Shown here piece after piece: positions 1-8,665 of a stretch of DNA of 64,000 nucleotides; position 1 is the stretch's first letter; each line of letters starts with the position of its first letter. The notes under the pieces are model-generated. The model had not been told where the DNA came from, did not search any database, and saw only the letters and a list, made by a program, of their open reading frames with translations. The DNA comes from Roseiarcus sp963784805 (lineage in GTDB: Bacteria > Pseudomonadota > Alphaproteobacteria > Rhizobiales > Beijerinckiaceae): NCBI GenBank assembly GCA_963784805.1, contig CAWASR010000001.1, forward strand, positions 53,952-117,951, in the 5' to 3' direction. The position numbers were made by a program, and so were the translations under genes.

Positions 1-1111
1 ACGAATGGCGGCGGCGCGGGCGCTCTGCGCTCCGCGGGCTCGAGCCGACGTTTGGCTTCGCGCCGTCAATTCTCAGCTTTCCTTCCCGTCGGCCCATTTT
101 CGCGCTTGACCGGATTCTTGGTTGGCCGGACGGCCTGATTACAGACCTTGCGGTCCACGACACCCCGCTTGCGCGGCGAGCGTCCGATCACCTTCCCCTG
201 ACAGCCAAAGTGAATTTGTTGTCGGCGACGTCAGCGGCGCAAATTGCGGCCTGAAACAGCCTGAGGCCGGCGTTGCGCGAGAGGCAAGGCAAGGCCTAGC
301 AAATCAGGGGGAAGCCAGCGAAAGCAAAAGCGGAAGCAAAAGAAAACAAAAGGGAAGCCAGGGAAAATTAGAGGGAAGCAAACGAAAGCTTCTTGTTTCC
401 GCGAATCGAGATTTTTCAAGGGCTTATGCGCGAATCCAAATTGGAGTTTTTTCTCCGCCGCCTGGCGCCCCCTTAACGTCCCTCCTCGGTCCTTTCGTTC
501 TTGGGCGTCCGCTCGGAACCGATTCCGGTTTCGAACCCGAACAGACGAGACGCCAGCCCCGAATCCATGCCGAGAGCTTGAGGACGTATGCCCCTCGCTG
601 TCTTTCAGCGTGCCAACCCGCCCGCCTGAAGGCCAAAGGCGGCCGCTGCCCTCGGCGCGGCAGGCGCGCGTTGATCAGCGACAAGGAAGACCATAACACA
701 GATTCTGATTTTCTCAAAGCGATTGTCGAATAAAATGGATTCTCATAAAACGTCGCCTCCTGCCCCCGGCCGCCCGGGAATCCGGCGCTCCGCTCGCGCC
801 GCCCCGTGGCTCTATTGACGTGTCGCACCCAAGGGGCGCCATCCAGGACGTGTCAAAGTTCTCTCAAGCCTCCGGCGTATGAAGTCAGAGCTGCTTCGGC
901 GAGGAGGGGGGGCCAGCAAAAAGGGAATTGAGTTCGTGTCATCGCACTTCCCCAATAGGCGGTTGATTTTATTGAAATTCGCTCCGCGAGCGCATAAGGT
1001 CTCGTTATAGAAAGGATGCTGCAAAAGGGGAGGTCTGGAGGGATTGGGCGCGCCGTCGAGCGTTCGCTGTGGCTGGATCGCGGGACCCGCGCTTCGTGCG
1101 GAGCGAGGCCG
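1..1111. other. Non-coding or unrecognised region with a purine-rich low-complexity tract
   Basis: I see no protein family in this stretch on either strand; the open frames have unnatural, Arg/Ser/Pro-rich composition. Positions about 296-395 hold an A/G-rich, low-GC tract built from repeated GGAAGC and GCAAAAG-like words, unlike the surrounding GC-rich DNA. About 940-1015 is AT-richer and could hold the promoter of the downstream binding-protein gene, but I cannot define -35/-10 boxes with confidence. Confidence 0.5.
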
Positions 1112-2113
1112 ATGATCGGCTTCGCCGCTTTAGCCGCTGTTTTGGCGCTCATCGTGTCGGCCGGCCCTGCGGTCGCGCTCGACAAGGTCACTTTTGGGAC
1201 CAACTGGCTCGCCGACCCGGAGGCGGGCGGCTTTTACCAGGCGGTGGTCGACGGCACCTACGCGAAATACGGGCTCGACGTCACGATCCTGCCGAGCAGT
1301 CCGGAATCGAACGGCGGACTGCTCCTGCTGGTGGGAAAGATCGACTTCTACCAGGCGGGCGACCTGCTCGGCGACTTCCTATCCGAGGAGCGAAATGTCC
1401 CGACCATCGCGGTCGCCGCCGAGTTCCAGAAGGACCCGCAGATCTTCATGTCGCATCCCGGCGTCGGTCTGGACAAGTGGACCGACCTGCCCAAAGCCCC
1501 AACGGCCTATGTCAGCGCCGGCGGCGTCTATTCTTTTTATGCCTGGATGATCAAGGCCTGGGGGTTCAAGCTTGATCGCGTCAGGCCGTACGATTTCAAT
1601 TCGGCCCCGTTCATCATCGACAAGAACTCGATCCAAGAAGGCTATCTGACGTCGGAGCCTTACGAGGTGGAGAAGAAGGGCGGGTTCAAGCCCAATATCT
1701 TCCTGCTCGCCGACTATGGATACTCGACCTATTCTTCGCTGATCGAGGCGCGCCGAGACACGGTGGAAAAGCGCCCGGACCTGGTGCAGCGCTTCGTCGA
1801 CGCTTCGGCGATCGGCTGGTTTCACTATCTCTATGGCGACAACGCCAAGGCCAACGAGGCGATCGAAAGAGCCAATCCCGAAATGACCGACGGGCAGATC
1901 GCCTATTCGATCGCCAAGCTCAAGCAATACGGCATCGTCGATTCGGGCGACGCGCTGAAGCTTGGCATCGGGGCCATGACCGATGCGCGGGTCAAGGACT
2001 TCTTCGACCGGATGGTGAAGGCCGGGATCGTCAAACCCGACACGGATTACCGCAAGGTCTATACGCTCCAATTTGTGAACAAGGGGGTCGGCGTCGAGTT
2101 GCGTCCAAAGTGA
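1112..2113 (+). CDS. ABC transporter substrate-binding protein, NMT1/THI5-like
   Basis: This is a probable periplasmic binding protein of the NMT1/THI5-like, nitrate/sulfonate/taurine-type superfamily. The first 20 or so residues (MIGFAALAAVLALIVSAGPA) form a signal peptide with an AVA-L cleavage region. The mature part starts with DKVTFGTNWLADPEAGG, and GFYQAVVDGTYAKYGLDV is the typical first lobe (beta strand, then helix with FYxA...GxYxxxGLDV). The length of 333 aa fits the family. I chose ATG 1112 because it places the hydrophobic segment at the N-terminus; an upstream start at 1016 would add 32 charged residues. No permease or ATPase gene is adjacent, so it is an orphan whose partners must be elsewhere. 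The substrate cannot be told from sequence; hydroxymethylpyrimidine/thiamine precursors or aromatic and sulfonate compounds are family options. Confidence 0.82.
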   Translation: MIGFAALAAVLALIVSAGPAVALDKVTFGTNWLADPEAGGFYQAVVDGTYAKYGLDVTILPSSPESNGGLLLLVGKIDFYQAGDLLGDFLSEERNVPTIAVAAEFQKDPQIFMSHPGVGLDKWTDLPKAPTAYVSAGGVYSFYAWMIKAWGFKLDRVRPYDFNSAPFIIDKNSIQEGYLTSEPYEVEKKGGFKPNIFLLADYGYSTYSSLIEARRDTVEKRPDLVQRFVDASAIGWFHYLYGDNAKANEAIERANPEMTDGQIAYSIAKLKQYGIVDSGDALKLGIGAMTDARVKDFFDRMVKAGIVKPDTDYRKVYTLQFVNKGVGVELRPK

Positions 2114-2614
2114 GGGAACCTTCCGCCCGTGTCACGACCGTCTCCTGTGATGAGCCGGGGAGACCAACTTTTTGCAAGCCAATCCAAGCCAGACCAAACA
2201 AAACCAAGAAAAACTAAACAGGAATTGCTTGGGTTTCCTTGGATTCTCTCGTCAGAATTCGGACTTTTCAATAGGTTGTGGCGATTCAAAGAAAGAGATT
2301 TTGTTCGGCCCTGGTAGTAGGGCATGTACATCGTGTTGTATAAGCCCGGGCGGCGTCCCGGAAGCGGCGGCCGCCGTCCTCTTCGAGCCCTCGCGATCGA
2401 TCGAATCCTTCATTGGCACAGGGCCCATAACGTGGATTCTGAGTTTGGGAAAGGAAAGCCTCGCAAAATATTCGCCTGCAAGGCTCGGCTCAGCGATGCG
2501 CAAGTCGTCGACGAACGGATCGGGTATATGAGATGGGATTTCGACCGTCCAACGCGCGATTCCAGTCGAGCGAGCGGTCGCCGTTCTGGCAGGCGCGGAC
2601 GGTGAGGTGCGGCG
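2114..2614. other. Intergenic region with an A/C-rich low-complexity segment
   Basis: No gene recognised. Positions about 2165-2225 are rich in CCAA/CCAAA/CCAAG words. The word AATCCAAG just inside this segment is matched by its inverse CTTGGATT near 2239-2246, so weak pairing is possible. This tract lies about 50 bp after the binding-protein stop codon and resembles in style the purine tract upstream of that gene. The rest is ordinary GC-rich sequence leading to a GAGG ribosome-binding site before 2615. Confidence 0.4.
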
Positions 2615-3388
2615 ATGGCGCGGGTGTTCATCACGGGGTCGTCGGACGGCCTTGGCCTGATGGCGGCCAGGCTCCTGACCGATGAGGGCCACGAGGTTGT
2701 GCTGCACGGCCGAAACGAGGCGCGCCGCCGCGACGCGTTGGCGGCCGCGCCAAAGGCCAAGGGCGCCATTTCAGGCGACCTGTCGACCATCGCCGGCGCC
2801 AGGAGCGTCGCCGAACAGGCCAACAAGCTCGGCCGCTTCGACGCCGTGATCCACAACGCCGGGATCGGCTATCGCGAGCCGCAACGGGTGGAGACGGAGC
2901 GGGGCGCGCCGGGGGTGTTCGCGGTCAACGTTCTCGCGCCCTATATCCTGACCGCCCTGATCCAAAGGCCGGACCGCCTGATCTACCTAAGCTCCGGCAT
3001 GCACCATAGCGCTGCGGCGCGCATGGACGACCTCCTGTGGACCAAGCGCTCTTGGATCGGCTCCTCGGCCTATGCCGAGAGCAAGCTCTGCGACGTGCTG
3101 ATCGCATTCGCGGTGGCGCGGCGCTGGCCCGACGTCAAGTCGAACGCGCTAGAGCCCGGCTGGGTCGCGACCAAGATGGGCGGACCTTCGGCGCCTGGCG
3201 ACATGTCGAAGGCCCATCTGACCCAGGCCTGGCTTGCGGTCAGCGACGATCCGCTGGCGTTGTCGAGCGGCGAATATTTCTACCACCAGCAGCTCCGGGC
3301 GCCGAACCCGATCGCGCGCGATGTGAAGGTCCAGGATCAGCTGATCGCCGAATGCGCGCGGATTTCGGGCGTCGCGCTGCCGGAATAA
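2615..3388 (+). CDS. Short-chain dehydrogenase/reductase (SDR)
   Basis: This 257-aa protein has the SDR fold. The cofactor motif TGSSDGLGLMAARLL (Gly-rich loop TGxxxGxG) is at residues 7-21, NAG at about residues 87-89, a catalytic Ser in YLSSGMHH, and the active-site YxxxK as YAESK around residue 150. HGRNEARR after the second beta strand suggests NADP(H) preference. The central part (LLWTKRSWIGSSAYAESK) resembles the WW-domain oxidoreductase/retinol dehydrogenase-like branch of SDRs. It stands alone, with GAGG about 8 bases before ATG. The substrate is unknown; the family call is firm, the function is not. Confidence 0.85.
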   Translation: MARVFITGSSDGLGLMAARLLTDEGHEVVLHGRNEARRRDALAAAPKAKGAISGDLSTIAGARSVAEQANKLGRFDAVIHNAGIGYREPQRVETERGAPGVFAVNVLAPYILTALIQRPDRLIYLSSGMHHSAAARMDDLLWTKRSWIGSSAYAESKLCDVLIAFAVARRWPDVKSNALEPGWVATKMGGPSAPGDMSKAHLTQAWLAVSDDPLALSSGEYFYHQQLRAPNPIARDVKVQDQLIAECARISGVALPE

Positions 3389-3483
3389 GGGGCAACGGCG
3401 CGGCTTCTTCGCTTCCCTCTCCCACCAGGAGAGGGCGCGAACTCATGCCCGCCTCAAAAGGATCGCCGATCTGGGGCAGGTTC

Positions 3484-4179
3484 CTAGATGATCGCCATGC
3501 GAACACCGGAGGGCGAAGGCTTCCGCTCGCGGCGATAGCTGACGTAGCCCAGCCCCGCGAAGCCGGCGAGCGCCAGGCCCCAGGTCGAGGGCTCGGGCAC
3601 AGCAATGACGCTGACGTCGTCCAGGCCAATGTAGCTTGGGCCGTTAATTTCGGTGAAGCTAATCGTGTTGGACGTCCCGTCGGCGATGAAAGTGGAGACG
3701 AAACGCACCCATGTCGAAGGCTCATTCGTTGCGGGGGCGGTTGCCGTCTCGGACAGGAGAATTGTGTTGGATGTTCCGTCGACGACGTTCGCGATGATCG
3801 CCGCAGGGCCGTTATTGGCGCTGTAATTTCCCACCCAGTAACTCACCTGGTACTCTTGAAAGGGCAGCGTGGGGAACGTCTGGCTCGCGGTCACGGTTCT
3901 GACGCTGCCGTCGGCCAGATTGACGGCGAAATTCCCGTTGTGGCCGGAAATCGCGATCTGCTGGAGATTGAACCCGTTCTCGTACCACGTGAGTGAGGCG
4001 TCGCTGACGGTCCAGCCCGAAAGCGTCGTGCTGTCGCCTGGCGCAACCTGTTGAGCAAGGGAGGCTCCCCCGGTGAACGTGCCGTCCTCGAAGCTGCCGT
4101 TGGCGATCAAATTCGCCGCCGCCGGCTCAGCGCAGACAATCGCGCAGGCGGACGCAATAGCTCGGAAATAGCAATGCAT
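3484..4179 (-). CDS. PEP-CTERM sorting domain-containing secreted protein
   Basis: This 231-aa exported protein has an N-terminal signal segment (residues about 1-22) and ends with VPEPSTWGLALAGFAGLGYV followed by SYRRERK. That is a textbook PEP-CTERM signal: PEP motif, hydrophobic helix and basic tail, recognised by exosortase. The body begins NLIANGSFEDGTF, as in DUF642/carbohydrate-binding-like beta-sandwich proteins, and the word DGTSNTI occurs twice (about residues 136 and 169), suggesting an internal repeat. The start is supported by a strong GGGAGGGA site just upstream. No exosortase gene is visible here, so processing depends on one elsewhere. It is divergent from the secreted protein at 4530. 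A role in extracellular matrix or EPS is inferred from the class only. Confidence 0.85.
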   Translation of the reverse strand: MHCYFRAIASACAIVCAEPAAANLIANGSFEDGTFTGGASLAQQVAPGDSTTLSGWTVSDASLTWYENGFNLQQIAISGHNGNFAVNLADGSVRTVTASQTFPTLPFQEYQVSYWVGNYSANNGPAAIIANVVDGTSNTILLSETATAPATNEPSTWVRFVSTFIADGTSNTISFTEINGPSYIGLDDVSVIAVPEPSTWGLALAGFAGLGYVSYRRERKPSPSGVRMAII

Positions 4180-4265
4180 GGCTCCCTCCCCTGCCGGACA
4201 TTCCCCGTCCGGAACCCGTCACTATTGATATTCCTCTCAACCTGACTGGCTGCGCATCCGCCTTA

Positions 4266-4310
4266 ATCACGAAGCCGTGATCACCCATTCTCGATCACTA
4301 ATCCGTGATC
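4266..4310. promoter_or_regulatory. Two adjacent inverted repeats between divergent genes (possible operator)
   Basis: ATCACG-N4-CGTGAT (4266-4281) and GATCAC-N6-GTGATC (4293-4310) are perfect 6-bp-arm inverted repeats, 11 bp apart. They lie in the 350-bp gap between the divergent PEP-CTERM gene (start 4179) and the secreted protein gene (start 4530). Paired dyads in a divergent promoter region suggest a regulator binding site. No assigned regulator is adjacent. Confidence 0.4.
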
Positions 4311-4519
4311 GCGATTTTGTCCAGTGTTTATCGACAGATACAGTCGATGAAGCTCCTCGGGGCTCCCAACCTGCAGGTCGGCAGCCTTTCGTTCCAGCCG
4401 CATCGGGTCCTGCCGCGGCCCTAGCGGCGCCGCCGTGCGGACCCACAACGCCGGCATCGATTTGGCGCACGCGGCCGGTTCGGCTATTTTGCCGTCGGGT
4501 AAAGTAAAGTCATGCGAAC

Positions 4520-4524
4520 GGAGG
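4520..4524 (+). promoter_or_regulatory. Ribosome-binding site that decides the start of the next gene
   Basis: GGAGG sits 5 bases before GTG 4530. An in-frame ATG at 4512 lies upstream of this site and has no Shine-Dalgarno sequence of its own, so GTG 4530 is the better start. It also gives a clean signal peptide. Confidence 0.6.
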
Positions 4525-4529
4525 CCGCC

Positions 4530-5141
4530 GTGAAATCGCTTCGAATTGCTTTCGTCGCCGCAATCACCCTTTCGGCCTCGCCCGCCTTTGCCCAGGGCGC
4601 GTCGCACGTGACCGTGCGCGCGACAGTCGAACGCATCGAGGCCGACGGGACGACCCTGAGCGTGCGCACCCGCGCGGGCGAGGAGCGGGTGGTCCATCTC
4701 AGCGCCAAGACCCGCTACCTCCTCGTCGTTCCGGCGACGCTCGCCGAGGTGAAACCCGGCGCCTTCGTCGGCGTCGCGGCGCTGCCGGGCGAGGGCGGCA
4801 AACTCAAGGCGCTGGAGGTGCATATCTTTCCCGCGGCAATGCGCGGGACCGGCGAGGGCTTCCGGCCATTCGATCTCGCGCCCCACAGCTCGATGACCAA
4901 CGGCGATGTCGCCGCCGAGGTCAAGGGCGTCGAAGGGCCGACGCTCACCGTGACCTACAAGGGCGGCCAACAGACGATCGTCGTCGGCGCGAAGACGCCG
5001 ATCGTCGCCTTCGAGCCCGGCGCCAAATCCGACCTCAAGGCCGGGGCCGCGATCATCGCGCGCGGCCTCAAGCAGGACGACGGCTCAGTCGACGCCCAGG
5101 CAGTTCTGGTCGGCAAGGACGGGCTGGCGCCGCCGATGTGA
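4530..5141 (+). CDS. Secreted protein with DUF5666-like beta-barrel repeats
   Basis: This 203-aa protein starts with a signal peptide (MKSLRIAFVAAITLSASPA, then FAQG). The mature part has two similar modules of short beta strands: VTVRATVERIEADGTTLSV...VHLSAKTRYL and AAEVKGVEGPTLTVTYKGG...VVGAKTPIV. These resemble the OB-like repeats of DUF5666 proteins, in which a modulus of the form G.V..V.G.TL.V is repeated. It probably acts in the periplasm; no enzymatic motif is visible. The dyads at 4266-4310 may control it. Confidence 0.6.
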   Translation: MKSLRIAFVAAITLSASPAFAQGASHVTVRATVERIEADGTTLSVRTRAGEERVVHLSAKTRYLLVVPATLAEVKPGAFVGVAALPGEGGKLKALEVHIFPAAMRGTGEGFRPFDLAPHSSMTNGDVAAEVKGVEGPTLTVTYKGGQQTIVVGAKTPIVAFEPGAKSDLKAGAAIIARGLKQDDGSVDAQAVLVGKDGLAPPM

Positions 5142-5247
5142 GGCGCCGGCGCTCCAGCAAGCGATTTGAGACCGGCCGACGATCGATTTGCCCGGGTAGG
5201 CCGTCCCGTGCTAGCGATCGCCCATTCTTTCATCCCTTAGTTGAGGC

Positions 5248-7095
5248 ATGCCCTTGTCGTCGAGCGACCAAGCCGAGATTGCGCCAGGCGCGCCCGCGCG
5301 GGATTCGCTGTTCACCTTCGTCCTGATCAAGCCGACCCATTACGACGATCAGGGCTATCCGATCCAATGGTTCCGCTCGGCTCTGCCGTCGAACACGCTC
5401 GCCTGCATGAACAGTCTTGCGGAAGACGCGCGCCGGCGCGAGGTGCTGGGCCCTGGGGTGGCTATCAACATCGACACCTATGACGAGACCAACCGCCGCG
5501 TTGTCCCGAGCCGGATCATTCGCGATTTGAAGCGCCGGGGCGGACGGACCCTCATCGGACTGGTCGGCGTGCAGTCGAACCAGTTTCCGCGCTCGGTCGA
5601 CCTTGCCCGGCAATTCCGCGCCGCCGGCCTTCAGGTCTGCATCGGCGGCTTTCATGTCTCCGGCTGCCTCGCCATGCTGCCGGAAATGCCGGCCGAGCTC
5701 AAGGAGGCGCAGGCGATGGGCGTGTCGCTGTTCGCGGGCGAGGCGGAGAATTCACGGCTCGACGAGGTGCTCCTCGACGCCTGGCGCGGGACCTTGAAGC
5801 CGCTTTATAATTTCATGAACGATTTGCCTTCGCTCGAGGGCGAGCCGGCGCCGATCCTGCCGCGCAAGCACGTCTTGCGCACCTCCGGCACCTATTCCAG
5901 TATCGATCTCGGGCGCGGCTGCCCGTATCAGTGCTCGTTCTGCACCATCATCAACGTCCAGGGCCGCAAGAGCCGGTTCCGCACCCCCGACGATCTCGAG
6001 CAGATCATCCGCGCCAACAAGGCGCAGGGCATCGACCGGTTCTTTATCACCGACGACAATTTCGCCCGCAACACCGACTGGGAGATTCTGCTCGACCGGG
6101 TGATCGAACTGAAAGAGCGCGAGGGGATCAGCTGCGGATTCACCATCCAGGTCGATACGCTCTGCCACAAGATTCCCAATTTCATCGAGAAGGCGACCAG
6201 GGCCGGGGTGCGGCGGGTGTTCATCGGCCTCGAGAACATCAACCCGGACAATCTGATTGCGGCCAAGAAGCGCCAGAACAAGATCACCGAATACCGCCTG
6301 ATGCTGCAGAAATGGCGCGCGCACGGCGCCATGACCTACGCCGGCTACATCCTCGGCTTCCCCGCCGACACCAAAGAGTCGATCCTGCGCGACATCGAGA
6401 TCATCAAGCGCGAATTGCCGCTCGACATCCTCGAGTTCTTTTTCCTTACCCCACTGCCCGGCTCGGAGGACCACAAGGTCCTGTTGAAGAAGGGCGTGTG
6501 GATGGACCCCGACATCAACAAATACGACCTCAACCACCGGGTGTCGCATCATTCGAAAATGACCGACGCCGAATGGGAGGAGGCCTACCGCGACGCGTGG
6601 CAGGCGTTCTATACCCCCGAGCACATCCGGACCATCCTGCGCCGCGCCGCGGCGATCAAGAACGGCCGGCCGAAACAGATCGCAAGCACGATCATGTGGT
6701 TCAAGCTGATGATCGACCACGAAGGGGTCCATCCGCTCGAAGGCGGGGCGCTGCGGCTGAAATCCCGGCGCGACCGCCGCCATGGTCTGCCGATCGAATC
6801 GCCGTTCGTCTTCTATCCGCGCTATGTCGGCGAGACCCTGGTCAAGGCCTGGCGATACTGGAAGTTCGTCAGCCCGACGCGTCGCTCCCTGAAAGAGGCG
6901 CTGGAGGCGCCGGACCGTTACGCCTACACCGACCTCGCGATCGCGGAGCCGCGCGACGACGAATTCGAGGCGCTCGACCTTTACCACGCGACCAGCGGCA
7001 GCGACGGAGCGCTGGCGCGGATGAAGGTCGAGGACCAGATCCGGGGCGCCAAGCGCGTTCCCGTTGCCGCGGTTTCGGCGCCCGAGGCCAGTTGA
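5248..7095 (+). CDS. B12-binding domain-containing radical SAM protein
   Basis: This 615-aa protein has an N-terminal cobalamin-binding Rossmann domain (about residues 60-180; GRTLIGLVGVQSNQFPRSVD and GLQVCIGGFHVSG). The radical SAM core follows, with the cluster-binding motif GRGCPYQCSFCTIINVQGRK (CxxxCxxC) at about residues 220-240. Later core motifs are FFITDDNFARN (GGE-equivalent region), RRVFIGLENINPDN and TYAGYILGFPADT. A C-terminal region of about 180 aa has no motif I recognise. The radical SAM SPASM-less/B12 class carries out methylations and rearrangements on unactivated carbons; the substrate here is unknown. It is not adjacent to hopanoid or bacteriochlorophyll genes, so I do not assign it to those pathways. 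Confidence 0.88.
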   Translation: MPLSSSDQAEIAPGAPARDSLFTFVLIKPTHYDDQGYPIQWFRSALPSNTLACMNSLAEDARRREVLGPGVAINIDTYDETNRRVVPSRIIRDLKRRGGRTLIGLVGVQSNQFPRSVDLARQFRAAGLQVCIGGFHVSGCLAMLPEMPAELKEAQAMGVSLFAGEAENSRLDEVLLDAWRGTLKPLYNFMNDLPSLEGEPAPILPRKHVLRTSGTYSSIDLGRGCPYQCSFCTIINVQGRKSRFRTPDDLEQIIRANKAQGIDRFFITDDNFARNTDWEILLDRVIELKEREGISCGFTIQVDTLCHKIPNFIEKATRAGVRRVFIGLENINPDNLIAAKKRQNKITEYRLMLQKWRAHGAMTYAGYILGFPADTKESILRDIEIIKRELPLDILEFFFLTPLPGSEDHKVLLKKGVWMDPDINKYDLNHRVSHHSKMTDAEWEEAYRDAWQAFYTPEHIRTILRRAAAIKNGRPKQIASTIMWFKLMIDHEGVHPLEGGALRLKSRRDRRHGLPIESPFVFYPRYVGETLVKAWRYWKFVSPTRRSLKEALEAPDRYAYTDLAIAEPRDDEFEALDLYHATSGSDGALARMKVEDQIRGAKRVPVAAVSAPEAS

Positions 7096-7152
7096 CGCCG
7101 TTATGGACTCGAGCTTCGCAGCCGAAAGCGGGGCGGCGACACGGAATTGATC

Positions 7153-7467
7153 ATGCCTTCGTCTTCCGCCTCCGGCCCGAACAGCGTCTCGGCTTCGCAA
7201 GTACGGGCGGCGCGCGGCCTTGTTGGATGGTCGCAGGCGAAGCTTGCCGAGACGGCCGGCGTGCCGCTGCCGGCGATTGAGCGCCTTGAAGCCAAGGGCG
7301 TCGTCGGGGCGCCGCCGGGCGCGATGGAAAGAGTGCGCGCGACCCTCGAAGCGGCGGGGGTCAAGTTCATCGCTCAGAACGGCGGCGGGGTCGGCGTGAG
7401 GCTGCGCAAAGGCCGCGAGCCGCAAACGATCGCATTCGAGGACCTCAACGCCAGCAACGACGAATAG
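7153..7467 (+). CDS. Small XRE-type helix-turn-helix transcriptional regulator
   Basis: This protein of about 104 aa has a single HTH_3 domain: QVRAARGLVGWSQAKLAETA followed by GVPLPAIERLEAKG. It matches the common alphaproteobacterial form in which ARGLLGWSQ..LA..AGVS is followed by R.ALEAAGV.F. The C-terminal segment (RATLEAAGVKFIAQNGGGVG then VRLRK) is typical of these proteins. A TTG at 7147 is an alternative start two codons upstream. It sits between the radical SAM gene and a GGDEF gene; there is no evidence for its target. Confidence 0.8.
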   Translation: MPSSSASGPNSVSASQVRAARGLVGWSQAKLAETAGVPLPAIERLEAKGVVGAPPGAMERVRATLEAAGVKFIAQNGGGVGVRLRKGREPQTIAFEDLNASNDE

Positions 7468-7593
7468 GCGCTGCGAGGGCGCCGAACCGTCGCCGGCCGA
7501 GCGCCGAATCCCGCGAATGTCGCGGCGGCGCTTCATCATAAATTTGGACTTTTACCCTACCTTCCGCGTGGGATAGTCTGTTGGAGGCTGGAA

Positions 7594-8382
7594 TTGGCCC
7601 CGGCGCTTCGCACGAATGCAGAAATGATCCGGTGGATCGCGCGCCAGACGCTGTTTGCGCTGAGCTGCGTCGCGCCGGCGACGCTGCTTGCGACGCTGTG
7701 GCTCTGCGGCGGCGATCTCGGCCGCAGGGTCGGCGGCCACACCATCCTTCTGTTCAGCATGGCGCTGGCGTTGGGCGAGACTGTGGTGTTCACGCCGATC
7801 GTCGCCATCCGCAGCGTCATGACGCTGCGCGAACTCAACGTCGCGCGCGACGAGCTGATCCGGCTCGCCTGCACCGACCCGCTGACGGGCCTGCTCAACC
7901 GGCGCGGATTCGAAGGCATCGCCGCCCGCGCGGTCGACGCCATGACCGCGCGAGGTCGTCCGGCCGCGGTGCTGATGTGCGACCTCGACCATTTCAAGGA
8001 GGTCAACGACGTGTTCGGTCATGAGTTCGGCGACCTGGCTCTTAAGCGCGTCGCCGACCTCTTGCGTCAGACAATCGATCGCGACCATGTCTTTCTCGCC
8101 CGTCTCGGCGGTGAGGAATTCGTCGCGATTCTCGGCGATTGCGGCGGCGGCGAAGCCCTGGCCCTTGCCGAGCGGGTTCGGAAGACATTCGCCGGACACG
8201 CGTTCGCCTTGAACGGCGCGACGGCGGCGATCACGCTCAGCATCGGTTTCGCCGCGACGTCGGAGCGGGACCGGACTGTCTCCGCCCTCTTGGCCAAGGC
8301 CGACGCCGCGCTCTACGAAGCCAAGCGCGACGGGCGAAACCGGGTCGCCGCCTCCGCCGCCCCGCTGACCGCGGCGGCCTGA
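7594..8382 (+). CDS. Membrane-anchored GGDEF diguanylate cyclase
   Basis: This 262-aa protein has two predicted membrane helices (about residues 15-40 and 48-72), a short linker helix (LRELNVARDELIRLACTDPL) and a GGDEF domain beginning with the usual DPLTGLLNRRGF. The active-site loop is RLGGEEF, so it should make c-di-GMP from two GTP. The inhibitory I-site normally reads RxxD nine residues before GGEEF; here it is RDHV, so the Asp is missing and product inhibition may be weak. TTG 7594 is preferred because GGAGG lies 6 bases upstream; an ATG at 7624 is the alternative. No EAL domain or sensory PAS domain is present. Confidence 0.87.
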   Translation: MAPALRTNAEMIRWIARQTLFALSCVAPATLLATLWLCGGDLGRRVGGHTILLFSMALALGETVVFTPIVAIRSVMTLRELNVARDELIRLACTDPLTGLLNRRGFEGIAARAVDAMTARGRPAAVLMCDLDHFKEVNDVFGHEFGDLALKRVADLLRQTIDRDHVFLARLGGEEFVAILGDCGGGEALALAERVRKTFAGHAFALNGATAAITLSIGFAATSERDRTVSALLAKADAALYEAKRDGRNRVAASAAPLTAAA

Positions 8383-8442
8383 GCGCGAGCCGCAGGCACT
8401 CCCTATTCGGGAAGCGCGTCGTCGAACATCGGCCGCCCGCTC

Positions 8443-8597
8443 CTACGATGATTTCCGCGTCGCCTCGTCCTGGATCACGTCCCAGTGCTCAGTGACTTCC
8501 CGTCCTCGACGCGGATAATATCGACCGCGATCCAGTCGGCTTTCAAATTTCCGCCCGAAAACCGGCCATGAAGCATCAGCAGCGCCATGCTTCTCTG
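8443..8597 (-). pseudogene. Remnant of a SnoaL-like (NTF2-fold) protein, frameshifted
   Basis: Reading right to left, one frame gives HGRFSGGNLKADWIAVDIIR followed by VEDGK, the conserved end of SnoaL-like polyketide cyclase/ester cyclase family proteins. At about 8490 that frame leaves the pattern and another frame supplies EHWDVIQDEATRKSS, the usual continuation (VEDGKIxEHWDVxQ). The N-terminal two thirds cannot be traced. This is therefore a decayed gene with a frameshift and probable 5' loss. Confidence 0.6.
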
Positions 8598-8665
8598 TTC
8601 GGGCGTCTCCGGTATGCCGTCATCCTCATTCCCCGCGCGGGAAACGCCTGAAAGCCGGACGAAAA

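Noticed and set aside
122..828. Long open frames on both strands in the first kilobase
   Set aside because: They overlap each other on opposite strands, have Arg/Pro/Ser-rich composition, no ribosome-binding site and no family resemblance.
1379..2071. A 230-codon minus-strand frame opposite the binding-protein gene
   Set aside because: It is the antisense of a clear NMT1-like gene and has the His/Asp/Arg-rich composition typical of GC-rich antisense frames.
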